Source: JBHELT01 sp046262935
GTDB lineage: Bacteria > Actinomycetota > CADDZG01 > JAHWKV01
Reading direction: 5' to 3'
NCBI GenBank assembly: GCA_046262935.1
Contig: JBHELT010000079.1
Span: 1 to 44,390 of the forward strand
DNA: 44,390 bases
Translations under genes and position numbers: made by a program
Notes under the pieces: model-generated
The model's database searches: none
Told to the model about the DNA's origin: nothing
What the model saw: only the letters and a program-made list of their open reading frames with translations
In this document: positions 15,581-24,360 of the stretch, one piece after another
How the letters are laid out: each line of letters starts with the position of its first letter
How positions within the stretch are numbered: the stretch's first letter is position 1

Positions 15581-16249
15581 ATGGAGGGAACACTAGCCCT
15601 GCAACAGCGTATCCGTGCGCTGCCCGGCGTGCTCGACTTTCGGGTCAAAAGGGATGTGCGTGGAGCTGTGATGCAAGTTGACGCTCTTGTAAGCGATGAC
15701 GCTTCAGCGATCGTTGTTTCAAGGGAGTTGGTGGCACTGGTTGGTGCCCGCTTCGTTGCTGAACGGGCAAGCATCCGTGTTGCCCACAGCGACGCCGAGC
15801 AAGAAGCCGCCCAAACGAACGGCAGCTCTACGGGGCATGAACCATCGAAGCTTTCGAATATCCCCATCGAAACCCGGCGGATCAGGATCGTTCAGGTTTC
15901 TTCCACACTGCAGCGCGAACAGACATCGGTCGAGGTCGTTTTAGCATTAGATGGCGAAACGGCCAAGAGCACTCGAACGGGCCCCAGTATCCCGGGGGCG
16001 TCATTGCGGTTGGCAGCGGTCTCAGCTGTCGAAGGGGTCAATAAGATCTGGGGACCCATAGAGGCCCTGATAGAAGATGTCGCGACATTGGCATTGGGTG
16101 GGGAATCGGTGGTGGTGGTCGCCCTGGCGGTCAACCTTCCCGAAGGATGGCAGCGATTGCACGGCGCTTCGGGCACAAGCGATGGAGCACCTGAGGCGGC
16201 CGCGGTGAGAGCAGTACTAGCGGCGTTGAATCGCCCAGTCGCTAACTAA
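15581..16249 (+). CDS. Unknown two-domain protein, divergent paralogue B
   Basis: A 222-aa protein built like its neighbour at 14827-15534. The N-terminal ACT-like segment is LQQRIRALPGVLDFRVKRD, then VDALVSDDASAIVVSRELV. A variable linker is followed by a C-terminal domain with VEVVLALDGETAKSTRTGP, SLRLAAVSAVEGVNK, VVVVALAV and EAAAVRAVLAALNRPV. The C-terminal pattern again recalls the LeuA regulatory fold but lacks clear catalytic residues. ATG 15581 is chosen over an upstream GTG-type start at 15515 because family similarity begins here and a TACCTT box predicts transcription from this base. It is the only plus-strand gene inside a long run of minus-strand housekeeping genes. Function unknown. 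Confidence 0.78.
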   Translation: MEGTLALQQRIRALPGVLDFRVKRDVRGAVMQVDALVSDDASAIVVSRELVALVGARFVAERASIRVAHSDAEQEAAQTNGSSTGHEPSKLSNIPIETRRIRIVQVSSTLQREQTSVEVVLALDGETAKSTRTGPSIPGASLRLAAVSAVEGVNKIWGPIEALIEDVATLALGGESVVVVALAVNLPEGWQRLHGASGTSDGAPEAAAVRAVLAALNRPVAN

Positions 16250-16255
16250 CGATCC

Positions 16256-16507
16256 TTAGCCTGGCGAGACGGTCGCGTACTTGCGACCAGCGCGCTGGTG
16301 GTATGCAACGCGTCCTTCGACGAGCGCGAACAAGGTGTCGTCGCCACCACGGCCAACTCCTGCTCCGGCATGGATCTTCGTTCCCCTCTGGCGAACAAGG
16401 ATCGATCCGGCTGGGATCAGTTGACCGCTGAAGACTTTGATGCCCAGTCTCTGCGCGTTTGAATCACGACCATTTCGTGATGAGGAAGCGCCCTTTTTAT
16501 GTGCCAT
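16256..16507 (-). CDS. rpmA: 50S ribosomal protein L27
   Basis: L27 reaches into the peptidyl transferase centre and helps place the tRNA acceptor end. The 83-aa protein starts MAHKKGASSSRNGRDSNAQR and contains the conserved GVKVFSGQ-type block (LGIKVFSGQLIPAGSILVRQ) and GTKIHAGAGVGRGGDDTLFA. The N-terminus begins directly with the functional AHKKG sequence, without the extra cleaved leader found in Firmicutes L27. It lies 19 bases after rplU, the universal pairing. Confidence 0.97.
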   Translation of the reverse strand: MAHKKGASSSRNGRDSNAQRLGIKVFSGQLIPAGSILVRQRGTKIHAGAGVGRGGDDTLFALVEGRVAYHQRAGRKYATVSPG

Positions 16508-16526
16508 AACTTCTCCAGATTAGCAT

Positions 16527-16916
16527 CTAGTCTTTGGTCTCCGCCTGGGGTTCGGGTTCGGGTTCGGGTTCGGCGGCGGGGGCCTTGGCGGGCTCGGCCT
16601 TCTTATCCTTTGCACCGATCGAAGTTATCTCGATCATCGAGTACATCTGACGATGGCCCGTCTTCTGGGCATATCCGCTTTTGGATCTGTATTTGAAGAC
16701 GGTCAGTTTGTCGCCCTTGGTATCGCCAACCACGGTGGCGCTCACGGTGAAATCTTTGAGCGCCTTGGCTCCGTAGATGGTTTCGCCGTCGTCGGTGACA
16801 ACCAGGATGGGAGTGAAAGACGTCTTGTCACCCTTTACGACGAGATGCTCGACCTCGATCGTCTCGCCCTGGGTCACTTTGTACTGTTTTCCACCCGTTT
16901 TGATAACCGCGTACAT
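16527..16916 (-). CDS. rplU: 50S ribosomal protein L21 with acidic Pro-rich tail
   Basis: L21 binds 23S rRNA near L20. The first ~103 residues are a normal L21: MYAVIKTGGKQYKVTQGETI, LVVKGDKTSFTPILVV, and KSKSGY-type motif RSKSGYAQKTGHRQMYSMIEI. About 26 extra residues follow, made of Lys, Ala, Pro and Glu and ending EPEPEPEPQAETKD. In the DNA this tail is a GGTTCG-type hexamer repeat (16546-16575), so the tail may vary in length between strains. Gram-positive L21 proteins usually end near residue 103. The gene lies 117 bases after the RNase E/G gene, leaving room for its own leader. Confidence 0.95.
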   Translation of the reverse strand: MYAVIKTGGKQYKVTQGETIEVEHLVVKGDKTSFTPILVVTDDGETIYGAKALKDFTVSATVVGDTKGDKLTVFKYRSKSGYAQKTGHRQMYSMIEITSIGAKDKKAEPAKAPAAEPEPEPEPQAETKD

Positions 16917-17033
16917 CGATCAACTTTCTTCTCGGATTCCAAAGGATCGGCATCACCTTGGGCGACGCACGATCGGTCCCTGATCGAGATCCTCATCGGA
17001 TGTCAGGGGGCCGCAGAATGATAACAGCCAAGC

Positions 17034-18725
17034 TCAGTCCATGTCTGTGAGGATGATCCCCCTGCCTGCGCACTTGTCGCATGGCTCCGAGAACGCTTCG
17101 AGGAGTCCCTCAGAGACTTTCTTGCGAGTCATCTGTACCAGCCCGAGTTCGGACACTCCGAAGACTTGGGTCCTGGTTTTGTCGGCCTGCAAGGCGTCTT
17201 TGAAGGTGTTCAATAGTTCATCGCGGTTGCGCTCGTACATCATGTCGATGAAGTCGATAACGATGATCCCACCTATGTCTCGAAGTCGAAGCTGCTTGGC
17301 TACTTCTTGCGCGGCCTCGAGGTTGGCCTGCAGTACGGTCTCTTCCAGATTCGATTTTCCAACGAATCGACCTGTGTTCACATCGACGACAGTCATGGCC
17401 TCTGTTCGATCGATAACGATGTGTCCGCCGCTTTTCAACCACACCTTTCGATCTATCGCCTTGCGGATCTGTTCCACAACGTGATACCGCTCGAAAAGTG
17501 GAAGCTCCTCAGAATACAGCTCCATCTTGTCAGCCAATTCTGGAGTGACCTCCCCGATGTAATCCTTGATCCTGGCGAACACGGCTTCGTCGTCGACGAC
17601 GACGCGCTCGAAGTCGCTCGTAAGTAGGTCGCGTACGACTCTGATCACCAGTTCAGGCTCGCCGTGGATCAGTTTCGGAGGTTTTGCTTTCTTGCTTGCC
17701 TCGGATACTTCGTTCCATATCCGGACTAGCCTTGCGACGTCGCGCTGCAGATCTTGTTCGGTTGCGCCCTCGGCCGCGGTTCGAACGATGAGACCCAAAC
17801 CGTCGGGTCGCAATTGGGCGGTGATATCGCGCAGCCGTTTTCGTTCGTCGTCGGGCAGTCTGCGGGAGATACCAACGAAATCAGCGGAAGGAACGAGAAC
17901 GAGGTAGCGACCCGCGATCGAAACCTCAGTGGTGAGCCTTGCCCCCTTCGATCCCATCGGATCTTTGGTGACTTGAGCAAGGACCGGTTGTCCGGACTTC
18001 AACATCGCCTCGATACGCGGAGTTGGACCGTCTACTTCCTCGTCGAAGCTAACCTCACCCGCGTAAAGGACAGCGTTGCGTGCTTCGCCGATGTCTAAGA
18101 ATGCCGCTTCCATCCCTGGAAGAACGTTTTGGACGCGACCCATATAGATGTTGCCGACCAAAGACTGTTCTTCATTGTGAGCCACGTAGTGCTCGACCAA
18201 TTCGCGTTTGTCCAAGATCCCGATCTGATTGCGCTCGGAGCCAACCGTGATGAGCATCGTTCGCGGCCCACCGCTTCGCACAACACTTTCTGAGCGGGGG
18301 CGCCGACCGGTCCGTCGGCGTTTGCGGGTTGCGGACTGCGGTTCCCTGGCAGCGGTGGCCTCTTCAGGCATGTCTGGATCAGCCGGTGCGGGTTTTTCTT
18401 CCGAATCATTCGGCGTCTCGCTGGTCGCCGGTTTGGGTCTTGGCCGCGACCTATTTCGGTTCGAGCGAGACCTGGTCGTGGTCTTCCGGGCCTGTGGCGA
18501 AGACTCGTCGGTGGGATCGGACGGTTTTGCAGCCGTCTCTTTCGCAGGATCGGATGTGATCGACGCGCTTGGTGCTGCACCCGACTCGGGTTCTTGCCCG
18601 CTTGCGGTCTGCGATTGTGTCTCGGCTGGGGGCCGCGGTGGCCTTGGCCCCGATGGCCTGCGTCTTCTACTTCGCGAACGCGGAGCGCTCGCTTCTTTAT
18701 CGTTTTTCTCTTGTTCGTTATCCAT
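17034..18725 (-). CDS. Ribonuclease E/G family endoribonuclease
   Basis: Endoribonuclease for rRNA maturation and mRNA turnover. The 563-aa protein starts with ~150 residues of Ser/Arg/Pro-rich disorder (RSRSRRRRPSGPRPPRPP, RSNRNRSRPRPKP). The catalytic core follows: an S1-like segment (GNIYMGRVQNVLPGMEAAF), an RNase H-like part and the DNase I-like part. The two metal-binding Asp are in DRTEAMTVVDVNTG and IIVIDFIDM. It ends just after the zinc-link CDKCAGRG, so it lacks the long C-terminal scaffold of E. coli RNase E. The basic disorder at the N-terminus is common in actinobacterial RNase E. The name rne or rng cannot be chosen from architecture alone. Position before rplU-rpmA is standard. 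Confidence 0.94.
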   Translation of the reverse strand: MDNEQEKNDKEASAPRSRSRRRRPSGPRPPRPPAETQSQTASGQEPESGAAPSASITSDPAKETAAKPSDPTDESSPQARKTTTRSRSNRNRSRPRPKPATSETPNDSEEKPAPADPDMPEEATAAREPQSATRKRRRTGRRPRSESVVRSGGPRTMLITVGSERNQIGILDKRELVEHYVAHNEEQSLVGNIYMGRVQNVLPGMEAAFLDIGEARNAVLYAGEVSFDEEVDGPTPRIEAMLKSGQPVLAQVTKDPMGSKGARLTTEVSIAGRYLVLVPSADFVGISRRLPDDERKRLRDITAQLRPDGLGLIVRTAAEGATEQDLQRDVARLVRIWNEVSEASKKAKPPKLIHGEPELVIRVVRDLLTSDFERVVVDDEAVFARIKDYIGEVTPELADKMELYSEELPLFERYHVVEQIRKAIDRKVWLKSGGHIVIDRTEAMTVVDVNTGRFVGKSNLEETVLQANLEAAQEVAKQLRLRDIGGIIVIDFIDMMYERNRDELLNTFKDALQADKTRTQVFGVSELGLVQMTRKKVSEGLLEAFSEPCDKCAGRGIILTDMD

Positions 18726-18732
18726 ACCTCTC

Positions 18733-19911
18733 CTATGTGAACCGGCGCATGTGGACGTTCATCAGAAGTCCAACAGCGACGTAGCTTGTGATCAATGATG
18801 AACCGCCGTACGAAACGAACGGCAGTGGAATACCTGTGATCGGCATGATCCCAACTGTCATGCCGATGTTGACGAAAACCTGAAACGCGAACATCGCAGC
18901 GATACCGCTTGCCAGCATCGTGCCGAAAAGATCTTTAGACACGAAAGCGATCCGGATTGATCGCCAAAGCAGCAAGGCGAATAGACCTATAACGACTATC
19001 GCACCAAGGAATCCACGCTGCTCTCCGATGGCGGTGAAGATGAAGTCGGTGTGTTGTTGTGGCACGTAAGCGAGATTGGTCTGCGAAGATGCCTGCGAAC
19101 CTTTGCCGGTCAGTCCCCCCGAACCGATCGCGATCTTCGACTGCGCAAGGTTGAAGCCCGCTCGCTGGGGATCGGAGCTCGAGTCGAGGAAGGCCGTCAG
19201 GCGCGCCACCTGGTAGTCCTTGAGGACACCAACCTGAAGGGCCAGACCCAGCGCCATGACGCCCGCGACAAGAACGAGGAGCAACCACCTGATCCTCGTT
19301 CCCGATACCAACAACATCGCGAAAACGATAGCGAAGAGCACCATAACGGTGCCTAGATCCGGTTGAAGGAAGATCAAGAATGCCGGTACCACAGTTATCA
19401 CCATGGCGAAAAGTACCCTCACCAAACCTTCGCGTGGATACGACTCTACGATGAACAACGATGCAAGGGTGCCGATCAGGATGACTTTCATAAGCTCTGA
19501 AGGTTGGACTTGAAGAACGCCAAGATCGATCCAGCGCTGAGCCCCGAGGGCCGAATGCCCCAAGGGTGTGAGCACGACAACCAGCAGCAACAGGTTCAGC
19601 CCAAACACGATCGGTCCAAGAGCGCGCGCTTGTCGGTAGTCGAATAGAAGGGTCACCAGAAAGACGATCGATGCCAGCGCAACGTAGATCAATTGTCGTT
19701 TCAAGAAGAAGTGCGGGTCGGAACCGATCGCCCGCAACCTCGGCTGCGACGCCGAATTGACTGCATAGGCGCCGCAGATGGTGAGGCCGATCGTAGTAAG
19801 CAGCAGAGCCAGGTCGATGTGTCTGACGGGGGCCTTGGCTGAGAGGCGCTGCGTCTTGATGCCTTGTCTGCCAAGGTCCATCCGGCCAGCGAACATCGGT
19901 TGGTCGCTCAT
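18733..19911 (-). CDS. rodA: RodA, SEDS-family peptidoglycan polymerase
   Basis: RodA polymerises lipid II into glycan strands for side-wall growth, together with the class B PBP encoded next to it. The 392-aa protein is almost entirely membrane-spanning, with about ten helices. SEDS motifs are visible: LGHSALGAQRWIDLG-LQVQPSE, VMLFAIVF-type helix near the middle, QQHTDFIFTAIGEQRG, and the C-terminal NIGMTVGIMPITGIPLPFVSYGGS pattern. ATG 19911 is chosen: it lies one base after the mrdA stop, while a longer frame would run into mrdA. The N-terminal ~30 residues are cytoplasmic and polar. Confidence 0.95.
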   Translation of the reverse strand: MSDQPMFAGRMDLGRQGIKTQRLSAKAPVRHIDLALLLTTIGLTICGAYAVNSASQPRLRAIGSDPHFFLKRQLIYVALASIVFLVTLLFDYRQARALGPIVFGLNLLLLVVVLTPLGHSALGAQRWIDLGVLQVQPSELMKVILIGTLASLFIVESYPREGLVRVLFAMVITVVPAFLIFLQPDLGTVMVLFAIVFAMLLVSGTRIRWLLLVLVAGVMALGLALQVGVLKDYQVARLTAFLDSSSDPQRAGFNLAQSKIAIGSGGLTGKGSQASSQTNLAYVPQQHTDFIFTAIGEQRGFLGAIVVIGLFALLLWRSIRIAFVSKDLFGTMLASGIAAMFAFQVFVNIGMTVGIMPITGIPLPFVSYGGSSLITSYVAVGLLMNVHMRRFT

Positions 19912-19912
19912 G

Positions 19913-21811
19913 TCAGTCCGTCTTCGCCGCTGGGGTGATATTCGAAAGCGGCAGGTTGAAAAGACCTTCGATGATGCGCCGCGCGATCGGAGCAGCCGTC
20001 TCGCCGCCATGGCCCCCTTGCTCGAGCATGACTACCACCACGTATCGGGGGTTCTGCGAAGGTGCGTAAGAAGCGAACCAGGCATACGGTTGTTGTGGCG
20101 GAATGGTTTTCAGTTCCGCAGTCCCGGTCTTCGCAGAAACCGATACCTTGTCGAAGGGAAAACCGACGAATGCCCCTCTCGCGGTTCCAACGGTTGGCAC
20201 ACCTGCCAAGCCAGAGCGGATCGCGGCGAGAATACTCGGGCTCGTTGGTACTTTCTTTATCTCCTTAGGTCCGATCGAGGTAACAGCCGCGCCGTCGGTG
20301 ATCTTCGATCCGATGTGCGGTCTGTAAACCGTTCCTCCGTTGGCGACCGCTGCATAGGCACTAGCCAGCTGTAACGGTGTTGTCAAAACGTCACCTTGAC
20401 CGATCGACATATTGATCGTGTACCCAGGCAACCAGATCGAATACGGGAACGCTTTCGGGAATCTCTTGTTCTGTTCTCTGAGCCAGGCTTCATCGGGCAC
20501 GCGTCCGGCGCGTTCGTCGAGTTCAATGCCTGTCTTCTGGCCAAGCCCGAAACTGCGGGCCACATCTTGGAGTTGTTCTCCTTGGCCCCTTTTGAATCGT
20601 CTGTAGAACTCCGCTCCCCATGGATAAAAGACAGTGTCACATGAGTCGATGAGGGCTTGAGCCAGATTGAGAACCCCAGAATCCGACGACTTCCAATTGC
20701 GAAATGTCGTATCTGCGAATCTGTAAGAAGCCGGACATGCGAACCTGCCATTCGCCGAAGCTACACCGCCCTGTAGGGCAGCAGAGGCGGTGATCACCTT
20801 GAATGTTGATCCAGGTGGGAACGCTGCCTGCGTAACCCGATTGATGAGTGGGTTGCTTGGATCTTTGGAGAGTCGGTCGAAATCGGCCCTTGAGATACCT
20901 CCGATGAATGAACTCGGGTCGAACGTTGGGCTCGATGCCATCGCGATGATTTCGCCATTATGGGGGTCGAGCACAACGGCTCCGCCTGCCGTAGCCGCAT
21001 AGTTCTTGCCGGAAGTCTTGTCGTAGATGGTGCGGGCTTTCTGCAGCCCTTGCTGCAGAGACTCCTCAGCAAGCGTTTGGATCCTAAGGTCGAGGGTCGT
21101 CACGAGATCTTTGCCCAAGTTCGGTGCTTGCTGACCAAGTTGTTTGCGCACCTTGCCCGCAGCGTCAACCTCCAACTTCAGTTTGCCGTCCTTGCCGTGC
21201 AGGTCATGTTCATAGGCAGCCTCGATGCTCCCTCGCCCGATCAGCGATCCCGGCCGGTAGTCGCGGTAATAGGGCTTCTTCAGTTCGTCGGCGTTCACCT
21301 CACCCACATAGCCCAATAGATGCGCTGCTAACGAACCGTTCGGATACACGCGGACCGGACGTATGTCCGAGACCACTCCCACAAATTCGGTCTGATGTTC
21401 GTACAAGTAGGTGATCGTGTCTCTTGGAACATCTTGTGCGATGGGGACCGCTGTGTATGGCGAGACCGTTCGGTCCTTCAGCCTTGCTTCGATCTGTTCC
21501 GGCCCCATCCCAAGTACAGGGGCGAGGCGGGCGATGGTGCCAGCTTTGTCTTTCAATTGGTCCGGTCTGATCGATACGAAGTAGGAACTGCGATTCTTCA
21601 CTAAGACCTGCCCGTTACGATCGAGGATCCTTCCCCTCGCGGGTTCGATAGGCACGAACCTAACTTGGTTGTTCTGCGCTGCAAGCACGTAGGTCTGATG
21701 AGCAAGTACCTGCAGGAACCAAAGCCTAAGGACCAGGGCAGAGATCATCGACACAAACACGACCGCGAGGAATGTGACCCTGAGACGGGTTTTATCTGGG
21801 CCCTGGGTCAT
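19913..21811 (-). CDS. mrdA: Penicillin-binding protein 2, elongasome transpeptidase
   Basis: Class B PBP that cross-links new side-wall peptidoglycan with RodA. The 632-aa protein has one N-terminal membrane anchor (TFLAVVFVSMISALVLRLWF), a pedestal domain (PARGRILDRNG) and the transpeptidase domain. Active-site motifs are S335-T-F-K338 (PPGSTFKVITA), S390-C-D392 and the K-T-G of SAKTGTAELK. The serine and lysine residues needed for acylation are present. An ~9-base spacing such as in mreD-mrdA is not seen; the mreD stop lies only 4 bases away from its ATG, and rodA begins one base after it, so the order mreD-mrdA-rodA is compact. Confidence 0.96.
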   Translation of the reverse strand: MTQGPDKTRLRVTFLAVVFVSMISALVLRLWFLQVLAHQTYVLAAQNNQVRFVPIEPARGRILDRNGQVLVKNRSSYFVSIRPDQLKDKAGTIARLAPVLGMGPEQIEARLKDRTVSPYTAVPIAQDVPRDTITYLYEHQTEFVGVVSDIRPVRVYPNGSLAAHLLGYVGEVNADELKKPYYRDYRPGSLIGRGSIEAAYEHDLHGKDGKLKLEVDAAGKVRKQLGQQAPNLGKDLVTTLDLRIQTLAEESLQQGLQKARTIYDKTSGKNYAATAGGAVVLDPHNGEIIAMASSPTFDPSSFIGGISRADFDRLSKDPSNPLINRVTQAAFPPGSTFKVITASAALQGGVASANGRFACPASYRFADTTFRNWKSSDSGVLNLAQALIDSCDTVFYPWGAEFYRRFKRGQGEQLQDVARSFGLGQKTGIELDERAGRVPDEAWLREQNKRFPKAFPYSIWLPGYTINMSIGQGDVLTTPLQLASAYAAVANGGTVYRPHIGSKITDGAAVTSIGPKEIKKVPTSPSILAAIRSGLAGVPTVGTARGAFVGFPFDKVSVSAKTGTAELKTIPPQQPYAWFASYAPSQNPRYVVVVMLEQGGHGGETAAPIARRIIEGLFNLPLSNITPAAKTD

Positions 21812-21815
21812 CTTG

Positions 21816-22319
21816 TCACCACCTATAAACCTTTTCTCTGTTGTACGTCTCGACCACCTTGCGAATCACTGGATAAACGAATGGAGTCAGCAGTGTGTTG
21901 TAAACAGCGGTCAAAAGCACAACACGAAGCTGCCTCCCGAACGAAAGACTCTGCTGACCAAGCAGTGCCCGAAGGATCTCGTATAGCGCGCTGCCGAAAA
22001 GACTTCCGCCAAGTATCCCGGCGACAGGCACGAACACACTCATCGACTGCACATACGGTCTGACGCTACCAACGACATAGCCAACTATCAGATAAGCGAG
22101 GCCCGTTATGCCCTTGGGAGCATCGAGAAGAAGGTCGCGCAAGAGTCCTGCCGAGAATCCGGCCATGGCTCCCGTCGTCGGCCCTTCCAAAAGGGCGAAC
22201 GAGATCACCACTACAAGCAGCAGATCGGGGGCAACTCCGAAGAAAGATCGCGCGAACAGCGTGCTTTGCAGAAGTTCGGCCGTGAGGATGATCAACGTGA
22301 AGAAAGCGACTTTTTTCAT
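21816..22319 (-). CDS. mreD: Rod shape-determining membrane protein MreD
   Basis: A 167-aa polytopic membrane protein between mreC and mrdA. It contains about five hydrophobic helices, including FFTLIILTAELLQSTLF, LLLVVVISFALLEGPTTGAM, GLAYLIVGYVVGSV and VVLLTAVYNTLLTPFVYPVI. MreD proteins are weakly conserved, but an F-F-x-x-x-P-D-L-L-L-V segment (FFGVAPDLLLVVV) and the gene order identify it. It bridges MreC and the SEDS-PBP pair. The ATG overlaps the mreC stop (ATGA). Confidence 0.9.
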   Translation of the reverse strand: MKKVAFFTLIILTAELLQSTLFARSFFGVAPDLLLVVVISFALLEGPTTGAMAGFSAGLLRDLLLDAPKGITGLAYLIVGYVVGSVRPYVQSMSVFVPVAGILGGSLFGSALYEILRALLGQQSLSFGRQLRVVLLTAVYNTLLTPFVYPVIRKVVETYNREKVYRW

Positions 22320-23161
22320 GGCGACCCTCTGGGAACCTTTGGACCGGAATCGAGCAGCACCAATACCGCGTCGAGTCTGCTGAAATCGACGAAGGGCCTG
22401 ACGAACGCAGTCTGACTAAGGCCGTCCTTCGACTTCTGGACCGAAGTCACCCGTCCGATCGGTATCCCCGCAGGGTAGATGCCCTTGTCGTACCCGGAGG
22501 TAACAACCGTTTCGCCCAGTGAGATCTTGGTTTCGGGATCCAAGAATTCGAAACGAAGATCCTCTTGGCCGCGGCCCTGGATGACTCCGGTTTCTCCGCT
22601 GTTCGTCAGCCTTGCACCCACCGCATGCTGCGGGTCTATGAGTAGCAGCACTTTGGAATAGTCGGCACCTTCAAGGACCACTCTTCCAACCAGTCCTTCG
22701 GAGGATACGACGGCCATGTCGTTGGCGACCTCGTTCGAAGAGCCCTTATCAAGAAAAGCCGTCCACTCTTCGTTTGAAGGGCCAACACCGATGATGAAGG
22801 CCCCAGTCGAGCGCCCCTTCTGCCAATCCTTCTCTTTCAAAAGTTCTAGTAACCGATCGTTTTCGCGCACGATCTCTGGAACGCGGCGTTGCACCTCTTT
22901 CAAGTTATCGATCTCGGCGTTGAGGCGCGCGTTCTCTTTGCTGATGCTGGGGATCTGACCCAGAGTTGACAGGAACTTGCCGACCGGTCGAAAGACCCGC
23001 GCGAGCCCATCTTGAAGTGGCGCGACTATCGAAACCGCAGCATGTTGTGCTCGTCTGATGGGGCCACCAGGGTTCTGTTTGAAGTCCAGGGTGACGATGG
23101 TCGCGGTTAAGGCCAACAGTGCTGCAAGCGCGATGCGTTGCTTAGTCGCGCGCCGGTACAT
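22316..23161 (-). CDS. mreC: Rod shape-determining protein MreC
   Basis: MreC is an extracellular scaffold that activates the RodA-PBP2 pair. The 281-aa protein has an N-terminal membrane anchor (IALAALLALTATIVTL), a coiled coil at about residues 70-110 (KENARLNAEIDNLKEVQRRV and RENDRLLELLKEKD) and the double beta-barrel domain. That domain carries AFIIGVGPSNEEWTAFLDKG, VVSSEGLVGRV, VLLLIDPQHAVGARLTNSGE and GETVVTSGYDKGIYPAGIPI. The mreB stop is 12 bases upstream of its ATG. Length and domain order are typical. Confidence 0.95.
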   Translation of the reverse strand: MYRRATKQRIALAALLALTATIVTLDFKQNPGGPIRRAQHAAVSIVAPLQDGLARVFRPVGKFLSTLGQIPSISKENARLNAEIDNLKEVQRRVPEIVRENDRLLELLKEKDWQKGRSTGAFIIGVGPSNEEWTAFLDKGSSNEVANDMAVVSSEGLVGRVVLEGADYSKVLLLIDPQHAVGARLTNSGETGVIQGRGQEDLRFEFLDPETKISLGETVVTSGYDKGIYPAGIPIGRVTSVQKSKDGLSQTAFVRPFVDFSRLDAVLVLLDSGPKVPRGSP

Positions 23162-23173
23162 CAGCGAACCGCT

Positions 23174-24211
23174 CTATCTGCGGCTGGACGCGATGAGAAC
23201 CCTTTTGAGTGCTTCAAATTCCTCCAGGCACTTTCCGGACCCGACCGCCACGCAGGACAAAGGGTTCTCCGTCACGTGGATCGGCATGCCGGTCTCGTGC
23301 TTGAGCCTCTCGTCCAACCCCTTGAGCAGGGCCCCGCCGCCGGTCAGGACTATCCCTTTGTCCATGATGTCGGCAGCGAGCTCAGGTGGTGTCTTGTCCA
23401 AAGTCGATTTGACCGCATCGACGATCTGATTGACCGGTTCTTCGATGGCCCTGCGGATCTCCTCGGTCGAGATCTGGATGGTCTTTGGCAGACCAGTAAC
23501 CAGATCGCGGCCGCGGATCTCGGCATATGGCTCATCGGGCAACGGGAATGCTGAACCGATGGTCATCTTGATCTCTTCTGCGGTCCGCTCACCCAACATG
23601 AGCGAATACTCTTTCTTTATGTAAGCGATGATGGCTTCGTCAAGTTCATCTCCGCCGATGCGGATCGAAAGACTCGTAACGATGCCCCCCAATGAGATGA
23701 CTGCGACCTCGGTGGTCCCGCCGCCGATATCGACAACCATGTTGCCTGCAGGTTCATGAACCGGAAGCCCTGCTCCGATCGCCGCTGCCATCGGCTCTTC
23801 GATGATGAATGCGCTACGCGCCCCAGCAGCGATGGTTGCTTCTTCAACCGCGCGTTGCTCAACACCGGTGATCCCCGAAGGAACGCAAACCACGACGCGC
23901 GGCTTTGCGAGCATCCTGCGCTTGTGAACCTTTTGGATGAAATAGCGAAGCATCTTCTCCGTCACATCGAAATCCGCGATCACGCCGTCTTTCAAAGGAC
24001 GGATCGCTTGTATGTGGCTCGGGGTGCGCCCTATCATCCGTTTGGCTTCAGAACCAACAGCCAAGATGGCGTTTGTCTTGGTGTTGATGGCAACGACTGA
24101 GGGTTCGTTAAGAACGATGCCTCGACCGCGAACGTACACAAGCGTGTTTGCGGTACCAAGGTCGACCGCCATATCGCGGCCCATGAAGGTGAAAGCTTGA
24201 TCAACTGGCAT
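23174..24211 (-). CDS. mreB: Actin-like rod shape protein MreB
   Basis: MreB forms filaments on the inner membrane face and directs lateral wall synthesis. The 345-aa protein shows phosphate 1 MAVDLGTANTLVYVRGRG, phosphate 2 MVVDIGGGTTEVAVISLGG, the adenosine motif IVLTGGGALLKGLDERL, and ARSAFIIEEPMAAAIGAGLP. It opens the mreBCD-mrdA-rodA run, indicating a rod-shaped or apically growing cell. In the 150 bases upstream I see a short palindrome CCGTTCGAAACGG (24251-24263) and a GC hairpin, but no strong sigma-70-type promoter. Confidence 0.97.
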   Translation of the reverse strand: MPVDQAFTFMGRDMAVDLGTANTLVYVRGRGIVLNEPSVVAINTKTNAILAVGSEAKRMIGRTPSHIQAIRPLKDGVIADFDVTEKMLRYFIQKVHKRRMLAKPRVVVCVPSGITGVEQRAVEEATIAAGARSAFIIEEPMAAAIGAGLPVHEPAGNMVVDIGGGTTEVAVISLGGIVTSLSIRIGGDELDEAIIAYIKKEYSLMLGERTAEEIKMTIGSAFPLPDEPYAEIRGRDLVTGLPKTIQISTEEIRRAIEEPVNQIVDAVKSTLDKTPPELAADIMDKGIVLTGGGALLKGLDERLKHETGMPIHVTENPLSCVAVGSGKCLEEFEALKRVLIASSRR

Positions 24212-24271
24212 GTTCGATGTGTCTCCAACACCCGAAGGTATCTTTTAGGTCCGTTCGAAACGGAAACTTCG

Positions 24272-24291
24272 CGGGGCGCAGTGCGACCCCG
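24272..24291 (-). terminator. Possible terminator between ndk and mreB
   Basis: A short GC-rich hairpin: CGGGG and CCCCG arms with an inner CGC/GCG stem and a three-base loop. Transcription of ndk on the minus strand would run into it. The following bases are only moderately T-rich (AAGTTTCCGTTT), so it is a weak intrinsic terminator at best. Confidence 0.4.
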
Positions 24292-24360
24292 TCTGCATGA
24301 GTCTACCAACTTCCGAGAAACGGTCAGCCTCGGGCGAAGGTCGAGGGTTGAGGGTTGTAG

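Noticed and set aside
19912..20010. Longer RodA start at 20010
   Set aside because: It would overlap the coding 3' end of mrdA; ATG 19911 lies one base after that stop.
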